64,000 nucleotides of DNA from Dissophora ornata (taxonomy: Eukaryota > Mortierellomycota > Mortierellomycetes > Mortierellales > Mortierellaceae): the NCBI GenBank assembly GCA_025201705.1, contig MU616582.1, forward strand, positions 1 through 64,000. The letters are read 5' to 3'. Shown in pieces: positions 59,960-64,000 of the stretch. The position numbers were made by a program, and so were the translations under genes. Below the pieces are notes generated by a model that was not told where the DNA came from, searched no databases, and worked only from the letters and a program-made list of their open reading frames with translations. Within the stretch, counting starts at the first letter, position 1. Every line of letters starts with the position of its first letter.

Positions 59960-62060
59960 CCCACAAGGATTGCTGGCCGGTTGGTAGGGGTCGTGTCGTG
60001 TGGTAGTGGTGCAACAAAGTAGAAATAGCGACTCTAAAAAACACGATGCCCGAGATGTCGACCAGCAGTAATTTCAGTAAGGGACGGGAGAGGAGAGAAG
60101 TGAACGGGAAAGCAAGAGGAGGAAGTGGAGAAGAAATATGAGGACACAATGGTAGGACAGACCGTTGCAACATGCGCGACTTGTGTTACGCGCGTTCAAA
60201 CAAGAACGTTTTGGATGTCGGCGCACCGTTACTCATCCAACGATCTAGCGACCAGGCAGAAGTACCCTGGAGAGAAGAAAGGCTGTGTTGAGGATTAGGA
60301 AGGGCGGGGAGAAATACGGGAATGGTAGAAATAGCAAGGGAGGGAGGGAGAGAGGGAGGGTTGAAAGGCGTAGAAGAGAGAGAAAGAGAAAGGGAAGGAA
60401 GCGTAGAGATGCCCACAGGTGGGTCGTGAGGATAGGCGAGTAGTGATGGAGAGATGCAGGACAAGGACAAAGAATGGCGTGAAGGGAATAGGCGGCAGAA
60501 CGTTTGCACGCGTGGGTGGAGGTGGAAGACAGAGTGGTGTGAGAGAAGGAGAGAATGGGAGAGAAGGGTGGACAAGGGATTGTGGATAGTGGCATCCGCT
60601 CGCTCGCCTCCTCTCTCTCGCTCTCGTTGAGGCTGCAGATGGACAAAGAGACCGAATTAGAGACCGCCGGTTCACACCAGAACAATCGCACGAAATACAT
60701 GGGCAAAGACAGACGGACACGAGGCACTGCTCTCAGCTGAGCGCTCTGTCTGGGGCGCATCAGAACAAACGCAGGATCAGAAGGATCAATGTGCATTCAC
60801 CACCCGCATTTGCATCTCCATTCAAATTCGCATCCGCATCTGCATTCTCTCGCTTTCTTTATTTATCATTTTCAGCTCTCTATGCAGCCATCTAACATTA
60901 AAACGCCTTTGAGCCGTAGCTCACTGCTTTTTCCACATGCAGCACGTCCTTGTAGATTCAACATGTTGCGGTATGCTGTGCTCTCATAGGAAGCCCTCTG
61001 ATTGCCTCTGGTCAATGCCATTCGCTTGGGAGATACTGCAGCAGAAGCAATGGCTCTCTTCTGCAAAGAAAAGTGCTCATGTCAGAGAGGCGAGGGGTGT
61101 TTGCCAGCAGAAGCTCCGTATGTCCTCAGTCCTACCGAATTGCACGCTCTCCTATCAAGGAGGATATATTCACTCCTGTTCGTCGTACATCCATAGACCA
61201 GTCGAACTGCAAAGGAGGTGGGGAGATTCGTGTAAATATGCCATGCAGAAACGACACATCATTACCCTCACAACACAGTGGAGAGGACAGACAGCGACAG
61301 CGAGGCACTTGCGACAGCATGGCCTGTCCGATGACCCTCGACCAACAGTTACATGGCCACATCCTTGTCCTTACATGGCCACATCCTTGTCCCCTGACGT
61401 TCAACTATAAATCCCCTGACCAAGTACTGCTTCGCAAATCAAGATTGGGCAATTAGATAACGCGAAATGAAAAGAGCTTTCGATTGTGCATGTGTTGTAC
61501 AACTTGTTGGCCACAAGGGCTGCAGGAAGGAAGCATCCAAAAAAAACTCTTGGAATAAAAAGACGGAGGGGATGGAGATTTTACGGAGACGACATGTGTA
61601 CCACATGGATAATTGATGTATACAGCCGCTCCTTCGAGAGTGGTTGAGTAAGTAGCGCTCTCTGAATGCTACTGTTGTCTTTAAATTCTTAAAATGCAGG
61701 ACATTTCAAGAGTTGACAACGCGTCGCACAGCAAAACTGTGTTTGCATGCTACGCGCATAATCCGCACACAGTCGGATTGAGAACGTGGCTCAGGCACAC
61801 TGCTGGATCTCATGCACACACTCATTGTCCAATGGTGGGGTTAGGATGCCCATGTAGGGCTGGAGAGAAGATCGATGAGAACACCAAAAGCGTGAATAAA
61901 ATAACCCCCATCCAAACAGTTTTGGCCTACTTTTTCTCTCATTCCTGCAACATCCAACCCCGCAATCGCCCTCTTCGTACCTCTCAATACTCAACGCTCA
62001 AAGTCTCCTAATCCCAACACCAACACTCCCACACTTCTCACTCAAGTGCCTATTCCAACC
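59960..62060. promoter_or_regulatory. Shared upstream region of the RhoGEF and aquaporin genes
   Basis: A 2.1-kb divergent region. Bases 60290-60560 are strongly purine-rich on the plus strand (GGGAGGGAGAGAGGG type), giving a pyrimidine-rich RhoGEF leader. A perfect 22-bp tandem pair lies at 61349-61392. No gene is supported. Confidence 0.5.
61349..61392. repeat. Perfect 22-bp tandem duplication
   Basis: Two adjacent identical 22-base units (61349-61370, 61371-61392) beginning TTACATGGCCACATCC. Confidence 0.85.
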
Positions 62061-63457
62061 ATGGCGGAAAATAGTCGCCAAGGACATGACGCTCTTCTCG
62101 ATCGTGTCGAACGTGGAGTTGTTCATGCCCAGTACGAGGCACAAAGCAGGTGGGCTAGTGTTCGCCACAAGGTAAACTCTCGACTTTTACTCGCAGCTCC
62201 TGAATGAATACATTGATTGCAGTTGACCCAAGGAAGCTAACGCATTTTGTATTGGTTTGTCTCATTTCTTTCTCCTAATGCATAACTAACCATTTACGCA
62301 CGAGCAGTTCAGGAAAGCCTTTGCCGAGTTTTTGGGAACAGCCATCCTAGTTGCATTCGGATCGGGAGCCATTGCCCAGCTCGTCTTCTCGACCCATAGC
62401 TCGTGGTCCACGATGTGCCTCGGATGGGGTCTCGGCCTGACGTTTGGTATATATGTCGCCGGAGGTGTCTCTGTAAGTGTGCCTTGCTGCTTTCTCAGAC
62501 CAGCCAGGAACCCGCTTTGCACCTCGGGAGAAGGCGAAAACCGGCGAAAGGCGGCGGGGAAGATAATAATAGCAAATAGCAAAGAGGGGAAGAGGCATGT
62601 TTCTCGCAATAATGCAGATGGAGTTCGGCACGCAATAAGACCGCATTTGCAGATTTGGGGATGACACGAGATGACACGAGGGGAAAAGGAAAGGAGTCCG
62701 AAAACAAGTACGAGTGTCTTGTGTCTTAACACAGCCCAAAACTCTCGATTTTGATGACTAGGGGGCGCATTTGAATCCCGCAGTTACCCTCGCCCAGGTC
62801 ATTTTCCGTGGGTTTCCCCTGATCGAGCTGCCCCTCTACTGGATTGCTCAGTTCGTCGGTGCCTTCCTCGGGGCTGTCATCGTCTACATCACCAACTACG
62901 CTTCCTTCAAAGCTAATGAGCCCTCGTCCACGATTGGCATCTTCATCACCGGTCGCATGACCGACAGTGTCTCCACCGCTGCTGCCTTCGCTGCCGAGCT
63001 CTTCGGTACAGCGTTCCTCGTCCTCGTCATTTTTTCGACCTCGGATAAGGGAAACACCCCTGCTGGCAATGTCCAGCCCCTGATCATTGGGCTCTCCTTG
63101 GCTGCCATCGGCAACTCGTTCGGTTATGAGACCGGCTTTGCTCTGAACCCAGCTCGTGACTTTGCTCCACGTGTGTTCGCGGCCATGGCTGGATGGGGCG
63201 TCGATGCGTTCACTCGCCAGGATTATTACTTCTGGGTACCAATTGTCGCGCCGTTTGTCGGCGCAATCGTCGGGGCCTTCAGTAAGTCTTTCGATGTCAG
63301 CATAACTACATTTGGACGACGACTGCCATTCCAACGAAATTTTCATTTCTGACTTTTCTTCTGTTCTTCTGTTCTTCTGCTCATCCTCCTTTAACTCGTG
63401 ATAACAGCCTACGATGTCTTCGTCTACTCGAGCGGACCTAGCCCTCTTAATAAGTAG
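62061..63457 (+). CDS. Aquaglyceroporin (MIP family channel)
   Basis: Exons 62061-62171, 62308-62472, 62762-63281 and 63408-63457 give 281 residues with six predicted membrane helices. Both half-helix signatures are present: GGVSGAHLNPAVTLAQ (across intron 2) and FALNPARDFAPRV. Asp after NPAR is typical of glycerol-conducting members, while water-selective channels usually have another residue there. The N-terminal FRKAFAEFLGTAILVAFGSG is the classic helix 1. Termini are cytoplasmic and short compared with yeast Fps1. It probably moves glycerol or other small neutral solutes across the plasma membrane. Confidence 0.96.
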
Positions 63458-63688
63458 GCAACGAGCACGAATCGAGGGAAATGCGATACAGCAGAGTCTT
63501 TATTTTTTTTATCTGGGGTATATGAACAAAAACAAAGCTGTAATTTTCTGTATAAAGCTGTATTTATTTTCTGTTGATGTCGCGCCAAAAAGGAGATCCA
63601 GTGAGTGTTCGGGGGCACAGACGTGTCCAAGCTCAAATGTATGACCCCTGATTCCAACATTAAGTGCAACCCTTTGTAGGGAGCTCCT

Positions 63689-64000
63689 CTACTCGTTTTG
63701 TAACCAGAGATTCTCCTTTGAGATCTTTGACTTCTCCACAATGTATTTGCCCTCTTTGTATTTTTGTGCTTCTTCAAAGGCGTATATCTGAATGCGACGT
63801 GGAAAAAAAAGCACGCGATTAGCACAACAGGTCTTGGGTGCCGCGTTAATAGTCAGCGCCAGGGGAGTTGAAAGCAGCTTACATAGATCCATCCGACAAC
63901 GCTTTCGCATGTGGTACATGAAACATCGGCGACAGAGTGGAGGCCTGTCATCAGTATCCTGTCCTCTTTGGGTCCAAGAGTGATGTTGTGCACATTCTTA
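63689..64000 (-). CDS. Yippee-like (YPEL) protein, 3' part, cut by the window edge
   Basis: The last exon (63689-63787, 33 codons with stop) reads [20 protein letters not shown] and ends LWLQNE. The preceding exon runs from 63883 beyond 64000 and reads [20 protein letters not shown] then [18 protein letters not shown], joined in phase 0. GP.E.R.L.TGLH.VADI.C..C...(V/L)GW.Y...FE..QKYKEGK is the Yippee domain, with the second zinc-binding CxxC pair. The first CxxC pair and start lie outside the window. Yippee proteins are small conserved zinc proteins; the fungal members include Moh1. Their molecular role is poorly defined. Confidence 0.9.

Noticed and set aside
60186..60796. Minus-strand Ser/Leu/Pro-rich frames upstream of the RhoGEF
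   Set aside because: Low-complexity translations of a pyrimidine-rich leader without domain or codon-usage support.
1..64000. CRISPR arrays, rRNA and tRNA genes
   Set aside because: No regularly spaced repeats with unique spacers and no recognisable rRNA or tRNA signature were seen by eye. A dedicated tRNA scan would be needed to exclude a single tRNA.

Overview
This window is nuclear DNA of a filamentous, early-diverging fungus. Genes carry many short GT-AG introns (about 50-150 nt), pyrimidine-rich leaders and eukaryotic gene content throughout. The APSES/ankyrin regulator, the 14-3-3, and the mix of Mutator-like, hAT-like and Fanzor sequences fit Mucoromycota; a Mortierella-type fungus is my inference and not proven. 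No rRNA, tRNA or CRISPR array was recognised. A 10-N assembly gap lies at 30114-30123.

Left arm (1-17.4 kb): an MBF-type APSES cell-cycle transcription factor (+) converges on a 13-exon TRA1/TRRAP gene (-), the roughly 3950-residue pseudokinase scaffold of the SAGA and NuA4 histone acetyltransferase complexes, here with a long Gln/Ala-rich insertion.

Accessory island (about 17.9-33.4 kb): a decayed hAT transposase, a 14-nt minisatellite, two relics of one unrecognised gene family, a decayed zinc-finger gene, and the centre of interest, a complete 7.3-kb Mutator-like element at 22542-29873. It has 26/27-bp terminal inverted repeats and a perfect 9-bp target duplication (TCCAACCAT). It carries two divergent genes: a 7-exon MULE transposase (-), and a 5-exon gene (+) that joins an XPG/FEN1-like flap-nuclease domain to a Fanzor (eukaryotic TnpB-like, RNA-guided) RuvC nuclease. 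A symmetrical inverted repeat lies between the two genes, and a small hairpin lies beside the right terminus. One in-frame TGA interrupts the nuclease domain. A second, truncated Fanzor copy (about 96% identical by eye) follows the assembly gap.

Right arm (33.9-64 kb): mostly ordinary housekeeping genes. They are a predicted membrane protein of unknown function, an orphan Argonaute N-terminal fragment (-), 14-3-3 (+), a SAM-dependent methyltransferase (-), a G3BP-like NTF2/RRM protein (-), MGR2/ROMO1 (+), a probable CCHC zinc-knuckle gene (-), GID7/WDR26 of the GID/CTLH ubiquitin ligase (+), an F-box protein (+), a very large DH-PH RhoGEF (-), an aquaglyceroporin (+) and the 3' part of a Yippee-like gene (-). 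Exon limits below were derived by hand from splice-site consensus, reading-frame continuity and family resemblance; none was confirmed with transcripts.
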